Source of the DNA: Syntrophaceae bacterium UBA2210
Lineage (GTDB): Bacteria; Desulfobacterota; Syntrophia; Syntrophales; UBA2210
Assembly: GCA_002327865.1 (NCBI GenBank)
Contig: DCUQ01000030.1
Coordinates: forward strand, 1 to 6,504
Direction: 5' to 3'
Length of the DNA: 6,504 nt
The notes under the pieces were generated by a model that was given only the letters and a program-made list of their open reading frames with translations, was not told the origin of the DNA and did no database searches. The first letter of the stretch is position 1. Each line of letters begins with the position of its first letter. The position numbers were made by a program, and so were the translations under genes. Below are positions 1-6,438 of the stretch, one piece after another.

Positions 1-162
1 CGGAGCAAGACCAAATAGGGAAACGATAAGGGTGGCCCGTCCGAAGTTTCCGGGTAGGTTGCTAGAGGCAACAGGCAACTGTTGTCCCAGATGAATGATC
101 ATCGCTTTTTCAGGGGGACCTGAGGAAGAAACAGAACTCGGCTTATAGATCTGCTCTGGCAC
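1..162 (+). ncRNA. rnpB: RNase P RNA (class A), 3' part only, 5' part outside the window
   Basis: This is the catalytic RNA of ribonuclease P, which with the RnpA protein removes 5' leaders from tRNA precursors. Conserved blocks occur in the order known from E. coli rnpB: GGAGCAAGACCAAATAGG (2-19), GGGTAGGTTGCTAGAG (52-67), AGATGAATGA (89-98) and ACAGAACTCGGCTTAT (131-146), the last being the 3' strand of helix P4. Helix P18 is visible as 67-74 paired with 79-86, closed by a GCAA tetraloop. A further 10-pair helix, 105-114 with 119-128 and a GGGA tetraloop, sits where P19 lies in many bacteria. Both loops fit the GNRA pattern. The window opens just after the P15 region, so P1 to P15 and the 5' strand of P1 are missing. 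The 3' end near 162 is estimated from the E. coli distance beyond GGCTTAT and may be off by several bases. The gene is convergent with ppsA. Confidence 0.95.
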
Positions 163-168
163 TTTATT

Positions 169-194
169 AAAAAAAGCCTGATACCACTGCTTTT
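169..194 (-). terminator. Weak terminator-like hairpin with T run on the - strand
   Basis: AAAAGC at 172-177 can pair with GCTTTT at 189-194 around an 11-base loop. Read on the - strand, the hairpin runs into seven T residues (169-175). It could end readthrough coming from ppsA, or simply follow the rnpB 3' end. The stem is AT-rich with only two GC pairs, so a functional terminator is doubtful. Confidence 0.25.
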
Positions 195-282
195 CTGCAT
201 ATTTGGGAGCGTTTTATCGCTGCCTGGTGCCGACAGCGGGGTATTTTTATGCCTGTTTTATCTGACGGGGGTATTCATGAAT

Positions 283-307
283 CGGGGGGACTTCCCCCTC
301 TTTTTTT
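283..307 (+). terminator. Intrinsic terminator downstream of rnpB
   Basis: A run of G (284-289) is followed by ACTT and then CCCCC (294-298), giving a five-pair all-GC stem. After TC comes a run of seven T (301-307). This is the standard rho-independent layout on the + strand; on the - strand the flank is A-rich on the wrong side. The only + strand gene upstream is rnpB, whose mature 3' end lies about 120 bases earlier. If this is the rnpB terminator, the primary transcript carries a 3' trailer that must be trimmed. Confidence 0.7.
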
Positions 308-310
308 GAG

Positions 311-458
311 TCATTTCTGCCCGGAATGATCCTGCCCCGATGGGCTCGCACCCCACCACAGCCATGAACATCGATCCAGGGTGATATGTCCCGTTTTTCC
401 GTATGCGGCCTATAACATGCGCATATCTTTGTATGAAAAGTCGTAATTAAGGGTATCT
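311..458. other. Intergenic spacer with short palindromes between rnpB terminator and ppsA stop
   Basis: No gene is seen here. Three short inverted repeats are visible: TCATTTC (311-317) with GGAATGA (323-329); GCCC (334-337) with GGGC (342-345); and TATGCG (402-407) with CGCATA (420-425). None is followed by a T run on the - strand, so none is a convincing intrinsic terminator for ppsA. Neither strand has a tRNA shape or an open frame with a start and a Shine-Dalgarno sequence. Confidence 0.5.
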
Positions 459-2864
459 CTATTTACTCAGCATCTTTTCTGTTTTTAATACGCCGAGTGT
501 TGTCTCAATAACCGTATCGGAGATGAGAGATATACTGTTGATGCCGCATTCGACCAGAAATGCTGCAAACTCGGGATAATCACTCGGTGCCTGCCCGCAG
601 ATACCGATCTTCTTACCCATTTTATTCGCTTTGGTTATCGCCGTCCGGATGAGATCCATCACTGCCTGATTTCTCTCGTCAAAGATGTGAGCTATCAGTG
701 AAGAATCCCTGTCCAGTCCCAGCGTAAGTTGCGTAAGGTCGTTTGATCCGATGGAAAATCCGTCGAAGATTTTGCCGAATTCCTCGATAAGAATGACATT
801 ACTTGGAATCTCGACCATCATGTACAGTTCGAGACCATTTTCGCCCTGGACAAGGCCGTTCTGTGCCATAACATCGACAACCTTCTTTGCCTCGTCCACG
901 GTTCTACAGAAGGGGATCATTAATTTCACGTTGGAAAGGCCCATCTCGTTGCGTACTTTGATCATAGCCTTGCATTCGAGGTTAAATCCTTCCCGGTAGC
1001 GTTCATCGTAGTAACGCGACGCCCCCCTGAATCCTATCATGGGATTCTCTTCATCGACCTCGAACATCGGTCCACCGATAAGATTCGCGTATTCGTTACT
1101 CTTGAAATCGCTCATCCTGACGATTACATCATTGGGATAAAAAGCGGCGCCTATCTTGGCCACACCCTGTGCAAGCTTGTCCACGAAGAAATCCACCTTG
1201 TTCTTGTATTCCCTGGTGAGGTTTTCTATTACTTTTTTTGTTTCGATATCGTCCAGTGTGTCGAATCGTATCAGGGCCATGGGGTGTATCTGAATGAAGT
1301 TGCTTATGATAAATTCCAGTCTTGCCAGCCCGACGCCGTCGTTGGGAATGGATGCTACCTTAAAAGCCATATCCGGATTGCCTACATTCATCATGATGTT
1401 GGTCTTCGGACGCTCCATTTCTTCCAGATTGATTTTCTTGACATCGTATTTCAGGATCCCTTCATAGACGTTTCCCACTTCTCCTTCGGCACACGATACC
1501 GTTACCTTGTCGAAGCCTTTCGACTTCTCGGTTCCGTTCCCCGTGCCTACGATACAGGGGACCCCGAGTTCCCTGCTGATGATAGCCGCGTGACATGTCC
1601 GCCCGCCCTTGTTTGTTACAATAGCGGCAGCGATCTTCATGATGGGTTCCCAGTCGGGATCCGTCATGTCGGTTATCAGGACTTCTCCCTTTTTGAACTC
1701 TTTGATATCGCTGGCGCTCTTGATAATATGCGCATGTCCGGCACCGATTTTCGATCCTACTGCCGTTCCCTTGACGATAAGATTTCCCTTTTCAGACAGT
1801 TTGTAGCTTTCAAGAACGCTTACATCTTTCTGGGACTGGACAGTTTCGGGACGTGCCTGCAGGATGAAGAGTTCTCCGGTATTTCCGTCTTTACCCCACT
1901 CGATATCCATCGGTTTGAAGAAACCGGCCTTTTCCGAGTAGTGATCTTCTATGATGGTAGTCCACCGCGCGAGTTTCAGAATCTCATCCTCTGTAATACA
2001 GAATTGTTTCCTTTCTTCTTCCGGAACCGGAACAATCTTTACGGGGTCTTCCTTATTAGAGGAATAGATCATCTTGATCTCTTTGGTTCCCAGTTTTTTC
2101 TGCAGAATAGGTTTGTAGCCTTCCTTCAGTGTGGGTTTGAATACGTAGAATTCGTCGGGATTTACGGTGCCCTGGACAATCATTTCACCAAGACCGTAAG
2201 AGCCTGTCAGAAGAACGGCGTTTTTGAATCCCGATTCGGTATCGATAGAAAATATGACACCGGAGGCTGCGAGATCGGAACGCACCATTTTCTGAACACC
2301 TATGGAAAGCGCAACCGACATATGATCGAAATTCTTGTCTTCGCGATATGAGATTGCCCTGTTGGTAAAGAGGGACGCGAAACACCTTTTGCATGCGTCG
2401 ATAAGCGCGTCTTCTCCCCTGATGTTCAGATATGTTTCCTGCTGTCCGGCAAAACTGGCGTCAGGCAGGTCCTCGGCGGTTGCGGAACTTCGGACTGCCA
2501 CGCCAACATCTTCTTTGTACTCATCGCAGAGTTTCCGGTAGGCGTAAAGAATCGCCTGGTTGAGATCGTCGGGAAGATTGGCATTATAGATAAGCGACCT
2601 GATTTTATCCCCCTTCTCGCTCAGGTTGTGCATGTCGTGCGTATCCAGGTCGGAGAGGATTTTCTCTATTTCGTCTCTTATCCCCGCGGATTCCAGCAGA
2701 TACCGGTATGCATCAGCGGTAACGGCGAAGCCATCCGGTATGTTAACCCCTTTTGCTGTAAGCTCCCGTATCATTTCACCCAGAGATGCGTTTTTACCGC
2801 CAACCTGGGGTATATCATCCAGCTCTATATCGTTAAACCACAGCACGAGCTTCTTGGTTTTCAT
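459..2864 (-). CDS. ppsA: Phosphoenolpyruvate synthase (pyruvate, water dikinase)
   Basis: This cytosolic enzyme converts pyruvate, ATP and water to PEP, AMP and phosphate, the entry step of gluconeogenesis from pyruvate. The 801-residue product is close to E. coli PpsA (792). The N-terminal ATP-binding domain (about 15-345) has VGGKNASLGEM and the VAVRSSATAEDLPDASFAG segment (122-140). The swivelling phosphohistidine domain (about 365-470) has GGRTCHAAI with catalytic His425. The C-terminal TIM-barrel domain has GLARLEF (Arg515), RMSDFKSNEY (Arg583) and GFRGASRY (Arg613), and ends with GICGQAPSD, where Cys756 is the expected general acid. All key residues are present. Thr423, two before the histidine, is the residue phosphorylated by the PpsR-type regulator in other bacteria. 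The ATG at 2864 is chosen over an in-frame ATG at 2921 because GGAGGAGG (2871-2878) lies six bases upstream and the family motif begins soon after. The gene is last in the visible block. Confidence 0.96.
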   Translation of the reverse strand: MKTKKLVLWFNDIELDDIPQVGGKNASLGEMIRELTAKGVNIPDGFAVTADAYRYLLESAGIRDEIEKILSDLDTHDMHNLSEKGDKIRSLIYNANLPDDLNQAILYAYRKLCDEYKEDVGVAVRSSATAEDLPDASFAGQQETYLNIRGEDALIDACKRCFASLFTNRAISYREDKNFDHMSVALSIGVQKMVRSDLAASGVIFSIDTESGFKNAVLLTGSYGLGEMIVQGTVNPDEFYVFKPTLKEGYKPILQKKLGTKEIKMIYSSNKEDPVKIVPVPEEERKQFCITEDEILKLARWTTIIEDHYSEKAGFFKPMDIEWGKDGNTGELFILQARPETVQSQKDVSVLESYKLSEKGNLIVKGTAVGSKIGAGHAHIIKSASDIKEFKKGEVLITDMTDPDWEPIMKIAAAIVTNKGGRTCHAAIISRELGVPCIVGTGNGTEKSKGFDKVTVSCAEGEVGNVYEGILKYDVKKINLEEMERPKTNIMMNVGNPDMAFKVASIPNDGVGLARLEFIISNFIQIHPMALIRFDTLDDIETKKVIENLTREYKNKVDFFVDKLAQGVAKIGAAFYPNDVIVRMSDFKSNEYANLIGGPMFEVDEENPMIGFRGASRYYDERYREGFNLECKAMIKVRNEMGLSNVKLMIPFCRTVDEAKKVVDVMAQNGLVQGENGLELYMMVEIPSNVILIEEFGKIFDGFSIGSNDLTQLTLGLDRDSSLIAHIFDERNQAVMDLIRTAITKANKMGKKIGICGQAPSDYPEFAAFLVECGINSISLISDTVIETTLGVLKTEKMLSK

Positions 2865-2870
2865 CGGATT

Positions 2871-2878
2871 CCTCCTCC
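2871..2878 (-). promoter_or_regulatory. Strong ribosome binding site that fixes the ppsA start
   Basis: On the - strand this reads GGAGGAGG, six bases before the ATG at 2864. It matches the anti-Shine-Dalgarno sequence far better than anything before the upstream in-frame ATG at 2921. It therefore settles the start codon and predicts strong translation. Confidence 0.85.
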
Positions 2879-2894
2879 AAAGAATAATATTGAG

Positions 2895-2936
2895 TTTCTG
2901 AAGAACTAGGTTATTTAGCAATTCTGTTTTCTGAAG
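2895..2936 (-). repeat. 9-base direct repeat pair, 33 bp apart, before ppsA
   Basis: CTTCAGAAA (- strand) occurs at 2936-2928 and again at 2903-2895. The two copies are identical and 33 bp apart start to start, about three helical turns, so they lie on the same face of the DNA. The first overlaps the end of the candidate -35 box and the spacer; the second lies just after the expected transcription start. This would suit a pair of regulator sites, but no regulator is identified and chance is possible in an AT-rich gap. Confidence 0.35.
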
Positions 2937-2940
2937 TCAA
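2912..2940 (-). promoter_or_regulatory. Candidate sigma70 promoter for ppsA inside the operon
   Basis: On the - strand, TTGACT (2940-2935) is a five-of-six match to the -35 box, and its TGA is the stop codon of the preceding gene. A 17-base spacer leads to TAAATA (2917-2912), a weak -10 box. TGC just before it gives the extended -10 form. Transcription would start near 2905, about 40 bases before the ppsA ATG. The weak -10 keeps confidence moderate. A second -10-like TATTAT lies nearer the gene but has no good -35. Confidence 0.45.
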
Positions 2941-3707
2941 TCGCAAAGTTTGCTGCAATTTCGGAGTGCGACGATCGTTTCCGCTGCTTTCAGGTCATAA
3001 GGAGTATTGATTCCCATAGCTTCGGAAGAGTCATCGATTATGAACGATCCTGTTTTGTAATTTCCCCTGCTGGCGATTTCGAATATGTCGGTAAAGTAAT
3101 ATTCACCTTGAGAGTTTTTGTTATCTATCTTTTTCACGGCTTCGAAGAGAAAGGCGCTATCAGCGCAGTATATACCCGTATTTACTTCTGTTATCATTTT
3201 TTCCTCTTCGCTGGCGTCGCGTGCTTCGACGATCTTCAGGACATCTCCCTTTTCATTTTTAACGACTCTTCCGTAGCTGCCGGGATCATCGAGCACCGCG
3301 GTCATGACTGTTATGGCATCCTTGCTTGAACGGTGACTTGCCAGCAGGGCTTTTACGGTGGAAACAAGAAGAAGGGGGACATCGCCACACAGTATCAGTA
3401 CATCCCCGTCGAAATCGTGAAGTGCCCGGGCGGCCTGCAGTACGGCGTTTGCCGAACCGAGCTGCTCTTTCTGTACCGCATAAATAAGATCCTCTCCGGC
3501 CATGGTCTCCATAACCATGGATGCCTGGTGCCCTACCACAACCACTGTTTTTTCCGCGCCGAGGTTTCGCGCAAGAGCGGTTACATACGATAACATAGGT
3601 TTTCCACAGATGGAATGCAGTACTTTCGTCAAATCGGAGTTCATTCTTGTTCCCTTGCCGGCGGCCAGGATAATAGCTGCCAGACCGCCTCTTTTCCCCT
3701 TTTTCAT
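2937..3707 (-). CDS. Single-domain UDP-GlcNAc pyrophosphorylase-like nucleotidyltransferase (GlmU N-terminal half)
   Basis: The product matches the uridyltransferase domain of GlmU, which joins UTP and GlcNAc-1-phosphate to give UDP-GlcNAc for peptidoglycan and lipopolysaccharide. Visible motifs are the nucleotide-binding LAAGKGTRM (14-22) with Lys28 in the SDLTKVLH segment, QLGSANAV (82-89), CGDVPL (107-112) with Asp109 as expected Mg2+ ligand, SYGRVVK (144-150), EVNTGIY (174-180), and GINTPYDL (232-239) with Asn234 as second Mg2+ ligand. GlmU is normally about 450 residues with a C-terminal left-handed beta-helix acetyltransferase domain. This protein stops at 256, about where the linker helix would end, and the following 72 bases carry no remnant of that domain. 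QLGSANAV differs from the usual QLGTGHA, so another sugar phosphate is possible. AAAGG (3720-3716) lies eight bases before the ATG. The gap to the preceding gene is 16 bases, so co-transcription is likely. Confidence 0.88.
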   Translation of the reverse strand: MKKGKRGGLAAIILAAGKGTRMNSDLTKVLHSICGKPMLSYVTALARNLGAEKTVVVVGHQASMVMETMAGEDLIYAVQKEQLGSANAVLQAARALHDFDGDVLILCGDVPLLLVSTVKALLASHRSSKDAITVMTAVLDDPGSYGRVVKNEKGDVLKIVEARDASEEEKMITEVNTGIYCADSAFLFEAVKKIDNKNSQGEYYFTDIFEIASRGNYKTGSFIIDDSSEAMGINTPYDLKAAETIVALRNCSKLCD

Positions 3708-3723
3708 CAGTTGTGCCTTTCTA

Positions 3724-5013
3724 TCAGAGCAAGTCCATGTCGGGAGGTAGAATTATCATAACCTCTTTGATCACTTTAATGTCGGCATCCTCTATTACAA
3801 AGAGGAGCGGCCCGTGTTTGAACGTATCACTTCTCTTGGGTATTTTCCCCATCTTATGGAGTATAAATCCGCCGAGCGTTTCGTAATCTCCCAGAGGAAT
3901 TGAAACGGGTAACAGACCGCGGATGGTATCTATTTTTGTCTGTGCGTCAAAGAGATATTTTCCCGGTCCGACTTTTCTGTACAATACGGTCCCGTCGCTG
4001 TGGTACTCGTCTTCGATCTCGCCGACAATCTCTTCCAGTATATCTTCAACGGTTATGATACCGACGGCTCCACCATATTCATCGACGATTACAGCCATAC
4101 GTTCTCCCCTGCTCTGGAGTTCGAAAAAGAGTTCCTTTGCCAGTTTCGTTTCGGGTATGTACAGGACATCTTTTTTTGCATAGTCCCCGACACAGGTTTC
4201 CTCGGGAGAGGCGGATTTCACATTGTTACGGTAAAGGGCTTCCAGTATGTTGAAAGAATATAATATACCGACGATGTTGAATGTCTGATCACTATACACC
4301 GGTATTTGAGAATATCCCTTTTCGGTAATAATTGGGATGGCATCGCTCATTTTAGTATCCACGGGAAGCAGGGCTACGTTGGAAAGGGGCACCATGATCT
4401 GATCGGCCGTGGAGTCCGAAAAATCGAAGATCCGCTGTATCATCTCTTTCTCGGATTTCATGATATCCCCGCTTTTCCCTTCCAGCAGGAGTGATTCCAG
4501 CCCGTGCTTTGTGATGTAGGAAGCATAAACGTTATCCTTGTTACTTGAGAATGCGGAAAGAAGTCTTCGGGAAATTTTTGAGAGCAGGAAGACAAGAGGG
4601 TACAAAACCCAGGAAGCTACCCAGAGAAACCACGAAATTCTGGGTGCCATGCGATCCGCGTTATGCTGGAAAACGCTTTTGGGTATCATCTCTCCCACTA
4701 TCAGTACAAGAGGTATCATTATGACAATGGAGAGGAGTTCACCTTTCTCTGTTCCGAAGATTGATATGAACAGGGCCGTGGTTAGAGCCGTATTACTGAC
4801 CGCGCATAGATTCGTGCCGGTCAGTGTAGTTGCCAGAAACCATTCCGGTTTTTCCATCAGTTTTAACGCAACAGCCGCGGAGCGTGATCCCTGTTTTGCC
4901 TTGCGTCTCATAATGTTAATGTCGCAGGCGACAAGGGCGAGTTCTCCTCCGGAAAAGAGACCTTCCATAAAAAGAAATGCGAGAATAGGGAAGATGAAAA
5001 GGAGATCAATCAT
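3724..5013 (-). CDS. CNNM/CorC-type membrane protein (HlyC/CorC family), second of a tandem pair
   Basis: This inner-membrane protein of the CNNM/CorC family is likely to move or sense Mg2+ or a similar divalent cation; 'hemolysin' in old names is misleading. Of 429 residues, about 1-150 form the DUF21 membrane domain with four hydrophobic segments (about 2-24, 60-87, 92-114, 125-147). It carries FSGGELAL (20-27), [10 protein letters not shown] (65-74) and VGEMIPKS (106-113). A pair of CBS domains follows (about 205-330), with the typical [20 protein letters not shown] segment (310-329), where ATP-Mg usually binds. The CorC_HlyC domain closes the protein (about 340-422). Usual family lengths are 410-450, so it is complete. 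GAGGGA (5026-5021) sits seven bases before the ATG, inside the end of the previous gene. The ATG overlaps that gene's TGA region by eight bases, which implies translational coupling. FSGGE instead of the common FSGSE is a departure at the likely ion site. Confidence 0.93.
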   Translation of the reverse strand: MIDLLFIFPILAFLFMEGLFSGGELALVACDINIMRRKAKQGSRSAAVALKLMEKPEWFLATTLTGTNLCAVSNTALTTALFISIFGTEKGELLSIVIMIPLVLIVGEMIPKSVFQHNADRMAPRISWFLWVASWVLYPLVFLLSKISRRLLSAFSSNKDNVYASYITKHGLESLLLEGKSGDIMKSEKEMIQRIFDFSDSTADQIMVPLSNVALLPVDTKMSDAIPIITEKGYSQIPVYSDQTFNIVGILYSFNILEALYRNNVKSASPEETCVGDYAKKDVLYIPETKLAKELFFELQSRGERMAVIVDEYGGAVGIITVEDILEEIVGEIEDEYHSDGTVLYRKVGPGKYLFDAQTKIDTIRGLLPVSIPLGDYETLGGFILHKMGKIPKRSDTFKHGPLLFVIEDADIKVIKEVMIILPPDMDLL

Positions 5014-6307
5014 TGTGCTGTCCCTCTTTCTTCGTGACCTTTATGGTCAGTATCCTTGCCTTGTCTATTTTTTCGATCGTGAAAGTGTAGTTTTCCACCG
5101 ATATTTCTTCACCCTCCATCGGAAGTTTTCCAAACAGGTGGAATACGAATCCTCCAGCCGTGTCGAATTCCTCCGTTGCGATCGGAATATTTATCAATTC
5201 ACTGAAATCCTCGATGTCCATCATGCCGGAAACCGTAAATGTATCTTCATCGATACGTTGAAGTGTTTCTTGAATCTCGGTGTTTCCCTCATATATATCG
5301 ACAAAAAGATTTCTGAGGATATCATACAGGGTTACCAGGCCGGCCACACCTCCGTACTCGTCGATAACGATGGCCATCTGAAGTCTTCTCCGTTGAAAAT
5401 CCCGGAGCATCTGGTCTGCTCTCTTTTCCATGGGAACAAAGTACGGCTTCCTGATCAGGTGTTGCCAGGCGGTTCTCTTTTTCCCCTTTGCCATTTCGGC
5501 CAGCAGGTGCTTTGCATGGAGAATACCCAGTATGTTATCCCTGTCCATTCCGTAGACGGGGATCCTTGATCTGCGTTCCTGTATGATATTATGTTCTATT
5601 TCCTGTATATTCATGGATACAGGCAGGCAGAACATATCGACTCTGGGTATCATGATATCCGATACCCGTGTGTCGGCGAGTTTAAATACCTTGTGGATAA
5701 GGTCCTTCTGGGATTCTTCCAGGGCACCCTCCTGGTGGCCCGCGTCGACCAGTGCCTTGAAGTCGTCTTCGGTCAGTACCTTGTCTTCCCCCCATCTTTC
5801 CCTGCTGAACAGTAATACGAACAGGTCTGATATCTTTTCGAGAGACCAGCCCACAGGTCGTAACAGCCCCGTGATCAAGACCAGTGGAAGCGCTACGGCG
5901 CTGGAAACCCGGATCGGATACGTAACCGCAAAAGTCTTCGGTATCGCTTCACCGAAAACGATAAGCGTGATGCTCGTAACGACTATCGCAATCCATTTGC
6001 CTTCGGTGCCGAAGAGATAGATAAAAACGGATGTCGCAATAACGGCAATCGCGATATTCACGGATTCGTTGCCGGTAAGGATAGTGACGAGCAGTCGTCG
6101 GGGACGTTTCAGGAGTTTCCTGACAAAGCCTGAAAACGGAATCTTCTCTTCTTTCATTTTGTGAAGATGCAGCGAGGTAAGAAAAAATATGGACGCCTCG
6201 GAACCGGAAAAGAATGCCGAAAAGACAAGCAAAACAGCCAGTACAATCAGCTTAAAGGTGAGTTCGTATTCCACAATATTTTTTAAGGCTTTCGCGAATA
6301 GAATCAA
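5006..6307 (-). CDS. CNNM/CorC-type membrane protein (HlyC/CorC family), first of a tandem pair
   Basis: This is a family member of 433 residues with the same architecture as its downstream neighbour but only distant sequence similarity. The DUF21 domain (about 17-165) has four hydrophobic segments and the motifs AFFSGSEAS (31-39), TGNESVN (78-84) and FGEAIPK (118-124). The CBS pair spans about 214-337 and includes VIDEYGGVAGLVTLYD (314-329). A CorC_HlyC domain (about 350-428) has FDTAGGFVFHLFGKLP (381-396). Expected role is Mg2+ or other divalent cation transport, with the CBS pair as nucleotide sensor. The start is uncertain: TTG at 6307 follows an in-frame stop a few codons upstream, and a GTG at 6274 (residue 12) also precedes the first membrane segment. 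Neither has a Shine-Dalgarno sequence at normal spacing, unlike the other genes here. A sigma70-like promoter lies about 75 bases upstream, so this is probably the first gene of the operon. Confidence 0.93.
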   Translation of the reverse strand: MILFAKALKNIVEYELTFKLIVLAVLLVFSAFFSGSEASIFFLTSLHLHKMKEEKIPFSGFVRKLLKRPRRLLVTILTGNESVNIAIAVIATSVFIYLFGTEGKWIAIVVTSITLIVFGEAIPKTFAVTYPIRVSSAVALPLVLITGLLRPVGWSLEKISDLFVLLFSRERWGEDKVLTEDDFKALVDAGHQEGALEESQKDLIHKVFKLADTRVSDIMIPRVDMFCLPVSMNIQEIEHNIIQERRSRIPVYGMDRDNILGILHAKHLLAEMAKGKKRTAWQHLIRKPYFVPMEKRADQMLRDFQRRRLQMAIVIDEYGGVAGLVTLYDILRNLFVDIYEGNTEIQETLQRIDEDTFTVSGMMDIEDFSELINIPIATEEFDTAGGFVFHLFGKLPMEGEEISVENYTFTIEKIDKARILTIKVTKKEGQHND

Positions 6308-6308
6308 T

Positions 6309-6366
6309 CCCGAATTGCCGGGCTACTAAATCTCTCTTTACGACATAACAGGAGAAACAGTGCCCG
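6309..6366 (-). promoter_or_regulatory. Structured 5' leader with two mutually exclusive hairpins
   Basis: On the - strand, CGGGCACT (6366-6359) can pair with AGTAGCCCG (6327-6319), eight pairs with one bulged A. Part of that second strand, CCCG (6322-6319), can pair instead with CGGG (6312-6309) around a six-base loop, directly before the TTG start. The two pairings exclude each other. This layout suits a leader that controls translation or elongation. No known riboswitch is recognised, and the short stem has only four pairs. Confidence 0.3.
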
Positions 6367-6383
6367 ATCTTTCCAAGATTCGT

Positions 6384-6412
6384 AGAATACCTTCACTTTA
6401 GGAAAAAGTCAA
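6384..6412 (-). promoter_or_regulatory. Sigma70-like promoter for the four-gene block
   Basis: On the - strand, TTGACT (6412-6407) matches five of six -35 bases. A 17-base spacer leads to TATTCT (6389-6384), four of six -10 bases. The expected start is near 6377, giving a leader of about 70 bases. It is correctly placed and oriented for the first CNNM/CorC gene, and no other - strand coding sequence lies between it and the window edge. Confidence 0.55.
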
Positions 6413-6438
6413 CATCCCTGGAGTCTTTGAACTGAACA

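Noticed and set aside
250..330. Small + strand frame starting MPVLSDGG, about 26 codons, after rnpB
   Set aside because: It runs straight through the terminator hairpin and T run, has no ribosome binding site and resembles no known peptide.
1284..2351. A 355-codon open frame on the + strand opposite ppsA
   Set aside because: It lies wholly antisense to a clearly conserved enzyme with intact catalytic motifs. Its translation shows no recognisable domain and it has no Shine-Dalgarno sequence; it is a by-product of codon bias on the coding strand.
2865..2921. Extended PpsA N-terminus from the ATG at 2921
   Set aside because: The added 19 residues are not typical of the family and would be encoded by the promoter-like gap. 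The ATG at 2864 has an excellent Shine-Dalgarno sequence six bases upstream.
4538..5569. A 343-codon open frame on the + strand opposite both CNNM/CorC genes
   Set aside because: It spans the junction of two real genes on the other strand, has no domain logic and reads as mirrored coding bias.
6338..6346. Two-codon frame (ATG TCG TAA) in the operon leader on the - strand
   Set aside because: It has no convincing ribosome binding site and such minimal frames arise by chance; it is not listed as a leader peptide.
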